From: Actinomycetota bacterium
Lineage (GTDB): Bacteria > Actinomycetota > Thermoleophilia > Gaiellales > Gaiellaceae
Assembly: GCA_013695295.1 (NCBI GenBank)
Contig: JACDAS010000338.1
Location: 1-19,681 of the forward strand
DNA length: 19,681 bases
Direction: 5' to 3'
Made by a program: the position numbers and the translations under genes. This document shows positions 13,826-19,681 of the stretch, piece after piece. The notes below the pieces were generated by a model. It was not told where the DNA came from and did not search any database. It saw nothing but the letters and a program-made list of their open reading frames with translations. Within the stretch, counting starts at the first letter, position 1; the number at the start of each line of letters is the position of its first letter.

Positions 13826-14685
13826 GCGAGCGCGTCGCCGAGGACGAACGCGAGGAAGGCGAGGGCGATGACCCCGTTGGTCGTGAAGAAGGCGGCGTCG
13901 AGGCGGCGCAGGTCTCCCGGCCGGACGATCGCGTGCTCGTAGACGAGCAGCACCGCGACGACCCCGACTCCGACCCAGTAGAGGAGCCCGACAGGCAGAC
14001 CGAGCCCGGCGACACAGAGCAGGCCCACGGTGGCGGCGTGCAGGATCCTCGCTGCGCCGAAGACGGCGCGCTCGCCGAAGCGGGTCGCCCACGAGTGCAG
14101 TCGCAGGCGCCGGTCGACCTCGACGTCGAGCAGCGAGTAGAAGAGGTCGAAGCCGGCGACCCAGACGGCCACCGCGCCGCCGAGCGCCCAGGCCTGCCAG
14201 GGCAGGTCGCCACGGATCGCGACCCAGGCGCCCACCGGCGCGAGGCCGTCGATCGCGCCCAGCCACGCGTGGCACAGCCAGGTGAAGCGCTTGAGATACG
14301 GATAGACGACGAAGGCCAGCACCGGGATCGGCCAGAGCCAGCGGACGAGGGGATCGAGCATGAAGGCGGCGAGCAGGAAGAGGCCGAGCGAGCCGATGCA
14401 GAAGAGCCCGACCTGCCAGCTTCGCAGCAGGCCGCTCGGGAGCTCGCGGCCCGCCGTGCGCGGGTTGGCAGCGTCGAAGCCGGCGTCGATCAGCCGGTTC
14501 AGCCCCATCGCGAGCGAGCGCGCTCCCACCATCGCGGCGGTGATCCACAGCAGGTCTCGGGCTCGCGGCACGCCGTCCACCGCGAGCAACGCGCCCACGT
14601 AGGCGAAGGGGAGCGCGAACAGCGTGTGCTCGACCTTCACCAGCGAGGCGAAGCGCCGCGGGTAGGCGACGGCCCCCTCGATCAC
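13822..14685 (-). CDS. ubiA: UbiA-family prenyltransferase (MqnP/4-hydroxybenzoate polyprenyltransferase-like)
   Basis: A 287-aa intramembrane prenyltransferase. It has both Asp-rich Mg-pyrophosphate motifs: NRLIDAGFDAANPRTAGRELP (63-83; Asp67, Asp71) and DLFYSLLDVEVDRR (180-193; Asp180, Asp187, Asp191). Eight or nine hydrophobic helices surround them. The first motif is the UbiA/MqnP type rather than the haem O synthase or chlorophyll synthase type. In an organism using menaquinone, the likely job is prenylating the quinone head group, plausibly in the futalosine pathway; the substrate is inference. The GTG start at 14685 overlaps the moaB stop (GTGA), and ccmA overlaps its stop, so it is embedded in the cofactor array. 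Confidence 0.9.
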   Translation of the reverse strand: MIEGAVAYPRRFASLVKVEHTLFALPFAYVGALLAVDGVPRARDLLWITAAMVGARSLAMGLNRLIDAGFDAANPRTAGRELPSGLLRSWQVGLFCIGSLGLFLLAAFMLDPLVRWLWPIPVLAFVVYPYLKRFTWLCHAWLGAIDGLAPVGAWVAIRGDLPWQAWALGGAVAVWVAGFDLFYSLLDVEVDRRLRLHSWATRFGERAVFGAARILHAATVGLLCVAGLGLPVGLLYWVGVGVVAVLLVYEHAIVRPGDLRRLDAAFFTTNGVIALAFLAFVLGDALA

Positions 14686-15176
14686 GTCTGCCGGTGGTGC
14701 AGCTCGGCGCCGCCCGCGAGCAGCTCGAGCGCGTGGCGAAGCGCGGGCCGGAGCACCTCGAAGCCGTCACGACACCCGCCCGGCGAGCCCGGCAGGTTCA
14801 CGATCAGGGTCGCGCCTCGCACGCCGGCGACGCCGCGGGAGAGGAGCCCGTGCGGAGTCTTCGAGCTCGCATCCGCCCGAAGCGCCTCGGCGATCCCCGG
14901 GGCGGGCCGTTCTAGCACCCTCAGCGTGGCCTCCGGCGTGACGTCGCGCGCGGCGAGCCCGGTGCCGCCGGTGGTCAGGACGAGCGCTGCCTCGGCGCCG
15001 AGCTCGGCGAGCGCGGCGGCGATCGCAGCGGCGTCGTCTGCGACCACACGCCTCGCGACCTCGTAGCCCTCGTCGATGAGCAGCTGCTCGAGGAGGTCTC
15101 CGCTCAGATCCTCCCGAGCTCCGGCGGCGACCCCGTCAGACGCGGTCAGGACGGCGGCCTTGGGGCCGCTAGTCAA
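14682..15176 (-). CDS. moaB: MoaB/Mog-family molybdenum cofactor biosynthesis protein
   Basis: A 164-aa protein of the MoaB/MogA family, which adenylates molybdopterin before metal insertion. The motifs VLTASDGVAAGAREDLSG (9-26), the active-site LVLTTGGTGLAARDVTPEA (65-83; Asp78) and LIVNLPGSPGGCRDGFEVLRPAL (124-146) are clear. The TTG start at 15176 overlaps the moaC 3' end by 8 bp, which indicates coupling; no ATG or GTG is better placed. Mog and MoaB cannot be separated from sequence alone. The rest of the pathway (moaA, moaD/E, moeA) is outside the window. Confidence 0.92.
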   Translation of the reverse strand: MTSGPKAAVLTASDGVAAGAREDLSGDLLEQLLIDEGYEVARRVVADDAAAIAAALAELGAEAALVLTTGGTGLAARDVTPEATLRVLERPAPGIAEALRADASSKTPHGLLSRGVAGVRGATLIVNLPGSPGGCRDGFEVLRPALRHALELLAGGAELHHRQT

Positions 15177-15618
15177 CCGGGACCTTCGTCTTCTCGACGA
15201 GGTGGACGGCCTCGATCCTCATCGACTTGTCGATCGCCTTCGCCATGTCGTACACCGTCAACGCCGCGACCGAGACGGCGACGAGCGCCTCCATCTCGAC
15301 CCCGGTCTGCGCGGTCGTCTCGGCCGAGGCGGTCACGGAGACCCCGTTCTCGAGCACCTCGAGGTCGACCTCGACCACGCCGAGCGGTAGAGGATGGCAG
15401 AGGGGTATGAGCTCGCTCGTCCGCTTCGCGGCCATGATCCCGGCCAGCCTGGCTGTCACGAGCGCGTCGCCCTTCGGCAGCTCTCGCAGTCGCCGCGCCG
15501 TCTCCGGCGCCATCGTGATCGACGCGGCGGCGGTGGCCCGGCGGCGCGAAACGGGCTTGGCGCCAACATCGACCATGCGGACGCGCCCAGCCTCGTCCAC
15601 GTGAGACAGCTCGGGCAT
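15169..15618 (-). CDS. moaC: Cyclic pyranopterin monophosphate synthase MoaC
   Basis: MoaC converts the MoaA product 3',8-cyclo-GTP into cyclic pyranopterin monophosphate, the first stable molybdopterin precursor. The 149-aa sequence shows the N-terminal SHVDEAGRVRMVDVGAKPVSRRRA, then GIMAAKRTSELIPLCHPLPL (60-79; His75), AQTGVEMEALVAVSVAALTVYDMAKAIDK (103-131) with the catalytic Asp and Lys, and the terminal VEKTK. The length is close to the usual 155-160. ATG 15618 is chosen because the N-terminus aligns; a GTG directly before it (15621) is possible. It begins 4 bp after the stop of the GT20 gene, so transcription may come from upstream. Confidence 0.95.
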   Translation of the reverse strand: MPELSHVDEAGRVRMVDVGAKPVSRRRATAAASITMAPETARRLRELPKGDALVTARLAGIMAAKRTSELIPLCHPLPLGVVEVDLEVLENGVSVTASAETTAQTGVEMEALVAVSVAALTVYDMAKAIDKSMRIEAVHLVEKTKVPVD

Positions 15619-15622
15619 CACG

Positions 15623-17110
15623 CTAACGATGGTACCCCGGCGCGCGAGCGCGACTCTCGTCGAGAGCGGCGAGCTGGGCCGCGATCCAGCCGTCGAGATC
15701 GTGCTCGTGGACGTGCGCGCGCAGCGCCTCGAGTCGGCGCCGTCGCTCGGGCCTAGGCAGCTCGAGCGCATGGTGAATCGCCGCCGCCTGGCCCGCGACG
15801 TCGAAGGGGTTGACGGTCAGCGCCCAGTCGCCGAGCTCCTCGTGCGCCCCGGTGTTCTCGGAGAGGATCAGCACCCCGTCGCGGCGGTTCACGAGCGGTG
15901 CCTCCTTCGCCACGAGGTTCAGGCCGTCGAAGATGGCGTTCACGAGCAGCGCGTCGTAGAGCTTGTAGGCGGCCACTGACTGCGGGAAGTCGTCGGCGAT
16001 CCGCAGGTCGATGGGGGACCAATCCGCGTCCCCGAAGCGCGCGTTGATGGTCGCCGCGGCGCGCTCGATCGCCGCGAGGTAGTTGGTGTAGGCCGGGATG
16101 TCCTGACGGGAGGGGTCGAGGAGGGCGAGCATCACGACCTGGCCGTGCGCCTCGGGGTGGGCGTCGAGGTAGGCCGCGAATGCCCGGAACCCGCGGATGA
16201 CGTTCTTCGAGGGATCGGTACGGTCTACGCGGAGGACGATGCGGCGATCTCCGTGGCGCTCGCGAAGCTCGCGCTCACGGGCGAGGACGGGCTCGGACTC
16301 GGCCAGCTCCTCGAACTCCGACGGGTCGACTGAGATGGGGCAGGCGGTCACGCGCGTCCGCCGCCCGTCGTAGTCGACCCAGCCCCCTTCGTCCTGGCAG
16401 GTCGCGCCCAAGAGCTCCTCGCTCGAGTGCATGAAGTTCCGGCGCCAGCGGCTCGTGTGGAAGCCGATCACATCGTTCGCGAGCAGTCCGTCGTGCACCG
16501 CGCGGCGCATCGCGGCGGGCAGGACGCGCCAGTAGTCCGGCTGCACCCACGGGATGTGAACGAAGTGGGCGAGCTTCGCGTCGGGGCGCTGTTCCCGGAC
16601 GATGCGCGGCGCGAGGTAGAGGTGGTAGTCGTGGAAGAAGACACTCGAGTCCGGTGCCGCGTCGAGCTCCGCGACCACGGCGGCGGCGAACGTGGCGTTG
16701 ACCGCGACGTAGCCGTCGGCCCAGGCACGGTGCAGCTCGTCGTCCAGGTCGGGGGCGTAGACGAGCCCCCAGAGGTAGTGCTGGAGGAACCAGAGCGTCG
16801 GATTGGAGATGACGTTGTAGTAGCGGTCGTAGGCCGCCTCGTCGTGCGCCACGAGCCTCAGGCGGTAGCGCGAGCCGTCGCGCGCTACCTCGTCGACGGA
16901 GGCCTCCCCGGCCTCCGCGGAGACAACCCGGTCCTCCTTGCTCATCGCGCTGGCGATCCACGTGACGTCGTGGAAGCTGACCAGGCTGCGAAGGGCGGTG
17001 ACGAGACCGCCGCCGCCGCGCCGCGCCACACGGGCTCCCTCGTCGTCCCGACCGAACGACACGGGGCCGCGGTTCGAGACGACGATCAGCTTCCGGCGGG
17101 GTGCCGTCAC
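15623..17110 (-). CDS. otsA: GT20 glycosyltransferase, trehalose-6-phosphate synthase type (OtsA-like)
   Basis: A 495-aa retaining glycosyltransferase of family GT20. Members join a nucleotide-sugar glucose to glucose-6-phosphate (trehalose-6-phosphate) or, in some lineages, to glycerol-3-phosphate. Motifs: IVVSNRGPVSF (9-19), the Gly-rich loop RRGGGGLVTAL (30-40), FFHDYHLYLAPR (158-169), HFVHIPWVQPDYWRVLP (182-198), IGFHTSRWRRNF (215-226), the donor-binding RVDRTDPSKNVIRGFRAF (294-311; Arg297, Lys302), DGLNLVAKEAP (395-405) and ILSENTGAHEELG (415-427). The RTDPSKN form resembles actinobacterial (Streptomyces-type) enzymes. No OtsB phosphatase gene is adjacent, so the final product is not certain. 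The GTG start is 49 bp after the carbonic anhydrase gene. Confidence 0.88.
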   Translation of the reverse strand: MTAPRRKLIVVSNRGPVSFGRDDEGARVARRGGGGLVTALRSLVSFHDVTWIASAMSKEDRVVSAEAGEASVDEVARDGSRYRLRLVAHDEAAYDRYYNVISNPTLWFLQHYLWGLVYAPDLDDELHRAWADGYVAVNATFAAAVVAELDAAPDSSVFFHDYHLYLAPRIVREQRPDAKLAHFVHIPWVQPDYWRVLPAAMRRAVHDGLLANDVIGFHTSRWRRNFMHSSEELLGATCQDEGGWVDYDGRRTRVTACPISVDPSEFEELAESEPVLARERELRERHGDRRIVLRVDRTDPSKNVIRGFRAFAAYLDAHPEAHGQVVMLALLDPSRQDIPAYTNYLAAIERAAATINARFGDADWSPIDLRIADDFPQSVAAYKLYDALLVNAIFDGLNLVAKEAPLVNRRDGVLILSENTGAHEELGDWALTVNPFDVAGQAAAIHHALELPRPERRRRLEALRAHVHEHDLDGWIAAQLAALDESRARAPGYHR

Positions 17111-17159
17111 CGGCGCAGACTATCTCCGGAGGTATGGCCAGACCTCACCGACGCCGCGA

Positions 17160-17663
17160 TCAGCAGAGCCGTGTGACGAGCCCGGTGTCGACGTCGTACA
17201 GGAACCCGCCGACTCGGACGCGCGCGAGGTAAGGCCACGACTGGACCCGCTGGACGTCGGCGCGGACGGTCGCCTCCTGATCGCTCGTCACAAGGAAGGA
17301 AAGGCTCCGCGTGTCGGGCCCCCCGGCCTCGCCCACCGCCGTGTGCACGTCGTCTTCGCTTCCTGCCGCCATCCGGCATTTCGTGTGTGCGACGACCATC
17401 ACGCGGTCGACGCCGAGCAGGTGAGACGCGAGCACAAGCGTCCGTAGGACGTCATCCGTGACGCGCGCGCCGGCATTTCGCAGGATCTTCGCATCGCCAG
17501 GACCGAGACCGAGCATCGCCAGGGGCTCGATGCGCGAGTCGATACACGTGAGCACTGCGAGCCCCCTCGCGGCGCGCGCCTGGAGCCCTGCGAGTCGGAA
17601 GTCCTGTGCGTAGGCCTGGTTCGCGGCAATCACGTCGGCGAACGTCTGATCGCCGCTCGGCAC
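17160..17663 (-). CDS. Beta-class carbonic anhydrase
   Basis: A 167-aa zinc enzyme interconverting CO2 and bicarbonate. The zinc ligands and dyad are all seen: Cys40 with Asp42-Arg44 in LTCIDSRIEPLAMLGL, and His93 and Cys96 in VVAHTKCRMA. LRNAGARVTDDVLRTLVLASHLLG (61-84) is the family's conserved helix region. The short length and this motif arrangement match the compact actinobacterial beta-CA group (Rv1284-like). The start is inferred as GTG 17663, 20 bp beyond the treT stop; the frame is open further upstream but only antisense-like sequence is there. It sits between two sugar-transfer genes; it may supply bicarbonate for carboxylases, and no functional link to trehalose is known to me. 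Confidence 0.9.
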   Translation of the reverse strand: MPSGDQTFADVIAANQAYAQDFRLAGLQARAARGLAVLTCIDSRIEPLAMLGLGPGDAKILRNAGARVTDDVLRTLVLASHLLGVDRVMVVAHTKCRMAAGSEDDVHTAVGEAGGPDTRSLSFLVTSDQEATVRADVQRVQSWPYLARVRVGGFLYDVDTGLVTRLC

Positions 17664-17683
17664 GGTCCCAGGGTCCAGCGGAG

Positions 17684-18961
17684 TCAGGCGGCCGCTACTA
17701 CGGCCACGTCGGCGCCGGCCGTGTCCTGGTCGAGCAGGCGGTTGAAGAGCACAAGCCAGTCGCGGAGCAGCCGCGGCATGAGGAAGTGCTTCCGCACGAA
17801 TTCCTTGCCGCGCAAGGCGCGGGCGCGCGCCGCGGCTGGGTCGCCGAGGATCTCGACGCACGCTTCCGCGCACTCGCCCGCGGAGTCGACGAGCCAGCCG
17901 GTCTCGCCGTCCTGGATCTGCGCGACGATCCCCCCGACCCTGCCTGCGACGGTCGGCCGCGTCTTCCACAGCGCCTCGGTGACGGTCAGGCCGAATCCCT
18001 CGCGGATCGACTTCTGCAGGCTGACCGCGGAGTGAACCTGAAAGGCGTTGACCTCGACCGCGCCGACGTTGTTCAGGTTCGAGAGGATGAAGATGTCCGG
18101 GTCGCCAGCCGCATGGGCGACCGTCTGGTTGTAGAAGTCCCAGCCCTCGGGATCGTCGTGGGCCATCGAGCCGACGAGCGCGAGCTGGACGCCGGAATGG
18201 TGCTCGCTCACCTGCCGGTAGGCGTCGATCACCCCGAGCGGGTCCTTCCACGGATCGAAGCGTGAGACCTGGGTCAGGAGCGGGCGCTCCACATCGATGC
18301 CGAACTGGTCGACGATGTACGCCGCGTCTTCCGGCGAGAGCGCCATGTTCTTCGGAGTCAGCGGGTCGATCGCCGGCGGCCAGATGTAAGCGGGGGGCAT
18401 TCCGGTCGTCCGAGGCACGTACTCGTGGCGGTGAAACACGGTGGCGTGGTAGCGGCGGAGCGAGGGCAGCAGGAAGTCGAGCACGTCCTCGTTCGGAGTG
18501 GACAGATCGATGTGACAGCGCCAGATCCAGCGCGCCGAGGAGTCAGGGAACCGCTCGATCATCGCCGCCGGCTGGGGATCGTGCACGATCACGAAGTCGT
18601 GCTCGTCCTCGAAGCTCCGCGCGTTGTCAACGTTGTAGCGATGAAAGATCTCGCGCTGGCCGGCGGTCAAGCCCTGGGGATTCCCCTGGAGCGCGTTGTG
18701 GATCGTCTTCGTGGCGCTGAAGAACTCCTCCTGGCCGTGGATGATCCGCCACTCGACCTCGAGCCCGACGTCGCGCATGAGCGGGACGAGGGTGTAGTTG
18801 ATCTCGGCGACCCCGCCGCCGAAGGCGGTGGCGGAGAGATGGACGACCTTGCGCCCGCGCAGTGGCTCGGCGAGGCGCTCGATCTCCTGCATCAGCCCGC
18901 GCGCGGTGATCGTCGCGTAGTCCGCGAGCGATTTGTGTCCGACGTTGACGAGGTTGAGCAT
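17684..18961 (-). CDS. treT: Trehalose synthase TreT-type GT4 glycosyltransferase
   Basis: A 425-aa GT-B enzyme of family GT4 resembling trehalose glycosyltransferring synthase, which makes trehalose directly from a nucleotide-glucose and glucose. Key parts: NVGHKSLADY near the N-terminus, VHLSATAFGGGVAEINYTLVPLMRDVGLEVEW (40-71), DFVIVHDPQPAAM (122-134), WIWRCHIDLSTPN (145-157), LLTQVSRFDPWKDPLGVIDAYR (228-249) and the donor-binding EX7E motif in SLQKSIREGFGLTVTEALWK (314-333). The frame is open to an ATG at 19054, giving 31 extra Arg/Pro-rich residues. I prefer ATG 18961, because TreT homology begins there and a weak promoter lies just upstream. It begins the treT - carbonic anhydrase - otsA run. 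Exact product not provable here; sucrose-phosphate-like or other GT4 acceptors are the alternative. Confidence 0.88.
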   Translation of the reverse strand: MLNLVNVGHKSLADYATITARGLMQEIERLAEPLRGRKVVHLSATAFGGGVAEINYTLVPLMRDVGLEVEWRIIHGQEEFFSATKTIHNALQGNPQGLTAGQREIFHRYNVDNARSFEDEHDFVIVHDPQPAAMIERFPDSSARWIWRCHIDLSTPNEDVLDFLLPSLRRYHATVFHRHEYVPRTTGMPPAYIWPPAIDPLTPKNMALSPEDAAYIVDQFGIDVERPLLTQVSRFDPWKDPLGVIDAYRQVSEHHSGVQLALVGSMAHDDPEGWDFYNQTVAHAAGDPDIFILSNLNNVGAVEVNAFQVHSAVSLQKSIREGFGLTVTEALWKTRPTVAGRVGGIVAQIQDGETGWLVDSAGECAEACVEILGDPAAARARALRGKEFVRKHFLMPRLLRDWLVLFNRLLDQDTAGADVAVVAAA

Positions 18962-18993
18962 GGAGAGCTGGGGGCCCGGCCGGGGCCGCGGCG

Positions 18994-19021
18994 AGAATAC
19001 CCGGTCGAGGCTTGATGCGAA
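18994..19021 (-). promoter_or_regulatory. Candidate promoter for treT
   Basis: On the minus strand TTCGCA (19016-19021) and TATTCT (18994-18999) are separated by 16 bp, each matching four of six vegetative consensus bases. The start point would fall about 25-30 nt before the ATG at 18961. It would lie inside the gene if the ATG at 19054 were used, so the two proposals stand or fall together. Weak evidence by sequence alone. Confidence 0.25.
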
Positions 19022-19077
19022 GTTCGGCCGCCGCCAGGGTCCTCGAGCCGGCATCCGGACCGGCGAGAATCGAGTCT

Positions 19078-19479
19078 CTAGCGCTCCAGCGACCTGACGA
19101 AGCGCAACCGCGTGCCGCCGTCGGGACGGCGCGCCACCTCGAACTCGTCGCTCAGCGCGCGGATGATCGCGATGCCGAGACCGCCTTCGTCAGGCTCGCC
19201 GTCGCCCTCCGCGCCGGCCAGCCGGGGCGGAGGGAAACCGGCACCGCCGTCTGCGACCTCGATCGTGATCCGGTCCGGGGCGAGCTGGTACACGATCTCC
19301 ACGTCTCCCTCGCGCCCTTCCTCGTAGGCGTGCCGCACCACGTTCGAGCAGGCCTCCGTCAGCGCCAGCTTGAGGTCGCCCAGCACCTCGTCGGGCGCTC
19401 CAGAGGCCCGGCAGAGGCCCGTCAGGGCGAGGCGGCCGAGAATAATGAACTCGGCTCGGGCGGGAATCGTCAGCCGCAC
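19078..19479 (-). CDS. RsbW/SpoIIAB-like anti-sigma factor serine kinase (GHKL ATPase)
   Basis: A 133-aa HATPase_c_2 protein. In partner switching, such kinases bind a stress sigma factor and phosphorylate a STAS antagonist. The ATP-binding boxes are visible: N-box LALTEACSNVVRHAY (38-52; Glu42, Asn46), G1 ADGGAGF (76-82; here the Asp-Gly-Gly form) and G2 GGLGIAII (99-106). Start uncertain: GTG 19479 begins at the typical N-terminus (MRLTIPARAEF). A TTG at 19524 adds 15 residues, and the frame is open to a TAG at 19606 without another ATG, GTG or TTG start. No sigma factor or STAS gene is visible in the window; the partner may lie to the right. Proximity to trehalose genes fits a stress role, by inference. 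Confidence 0.87.
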   Translation of the reverse strand: MRLTIPARAEFIILGRLALTGLCRASGAPDEVLGDLKLALTEACSNVVRHAYEEGREGDVEIVYQLAPDRITIEVADGGAGFPPPRLAGAEGDGEPDEGGLGIAIIRALSDEFEVARRPDGGTRLRFVRSLER

Positions 19480-19524
19480 GGGGCGAGCGCCAAGGCTGGA
19501 GGTCCCGGCAGACGCGACGATCAA

Positions 19525-19628
19525 CCCGAATTGGTCAAGTTCACGGAGCTTCGAGAGGTTCGCCAGACACAGTTTTGCCTCCCGGTTCCCCCTGAGGGCG
19601 ATCTCCTAACGTCAGTTTGGGGACCGGC
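19525..19628 (-). promoter_or_regulatory. Gap before the RsbW-like gene with possible ECF-type promoter
   Basis: This stretch separates the RsbW-like gene from a probable gene end at 19629. On the minus strand GGAACC (19584-19589) and GTCT (19565-19568) are spaced by 15 bp, resembling the GGAAC/GTC arrangement of ECF sigma promoters. The motif is short and the genome GC-rich, so chance occurrence is likely. No other clear signal is seen. Confidence 0.18.
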
Positions 19629-19681
19629 TTAGCGGCCGGATTCGGGGTCCGCCGGCCGCTCGTCGAGCCGCACCGGAACCT
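19629..19681 (-). CDS. Probable 3' end of a minus-strand gene (partial, unidentified)
   Basis: Reading the minus strand from the window edge gives VPVRLDERPADPESGR followed by TAA at 19629-19631. Third codon positions are almost all G or C, as in the real genes here, and the hydrophilic tail looks like a protein C-terminus. Only about 16 codons are visible, so neither function nor reality can be confirmed. If real, it would lie upstream of and collinear with the RsbW-like gene, 149 bp away. Confidence 0.4.
   Translation of the reverse strand, partial: VPVRLDERPADPESGR

Noticed and set aside
1..19681. CRISPR array, insertion sequence, prophage or toxin-antitoxin module
   Set aside because: No regularly spaced direct repeats, transposase or integrase motifs, or small paired toxin-like ORFs were found on either strand.

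Overview
The window is GC-rich (roughly 70% by eye), has strong G/C bias at third codon positions, and uses many GTG and some TTG starts with few clear Shine-Dalgarno sites. That, the Streptomyces-like motif of the GT20 enzyme, and gene content such as TreT and a HemX/CcsA gene beside hemA, suggest a high-GC actinobacterium. A deep branch such as Thermoleophilia (Gaiellales/Solirubrobacterales-like) is my best guess. This is inference, because there is no rRNA in the window. I see no insertion sequence, prophage, CRISPR array or obviously foreign base composition. The region looks like densely packed chromosomal core and accessory metabolism.

Layout. (1) 134-2211, minus: a two-gene unit, a class I SAM methyltransferase followed by an M20 metallopeptidase joined by an ATGA overlap. 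It is divergent from (2) 2238-6112, plus: rarA, then a single-chain fusion of the electron-transfer flavoprotein beta and alpha subunits, then an alpha/beta hydrolase, all within 9 bp or overlapping. (3) 6109-7140, minus: an arginase whose stop codon overlaps that of the hydrolase (shared CTAG), preceded by tRNA-Phe(GAA). (4) 7248-15618, minus: a long collinear array moaC - moaB/mog - ubiA-like - ccmA - ccmB - ccmC - ccmD-like - hemX/ccsA - hemA - hemC - hemD - SAM hydroxide adenosyltransferase. Every junction is an overlap or a 3-nt gap, except a 174-bp, hairpin-rich gap between hemC and hemD. (5) 15623-18961, minus: treT (GT4 trehalose synthase), beta-carbonic anhydrase and an OtsA-type GT20 glycosyltransferase, running straight into moaC. 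(6) 19078-19479, minus: an RsbW-like anti-sigma kinase, and at the right edge a probable 3' end of another minus-strand gene.

Functional reading. Block 4 joins molybdenum-cofactor steps, a quinone-type prenyltransferase, haem export/handling for cytochrome c maturation, and the early tetrapyrrole pathway from glutamyl-tRNA to uroporphyrinogen III. It reads as a respiratory-cofactor superoperon. Block 5 suggests compatible-solute (trehalose or related glucoside) synthesis, next to a possible partner-switch stress regulator in block 6. The most unusual items are the fused ETF with a substituted FAD site, the SAM-hydrolysing enzyme translationally coupled to hemD, the CcmC with an altered WWD motif, and the structured hemC-hemD gap. 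I did not find a clear unknown multi-gene system; the rest is recognisable metabolism in an uncommon arrangement.
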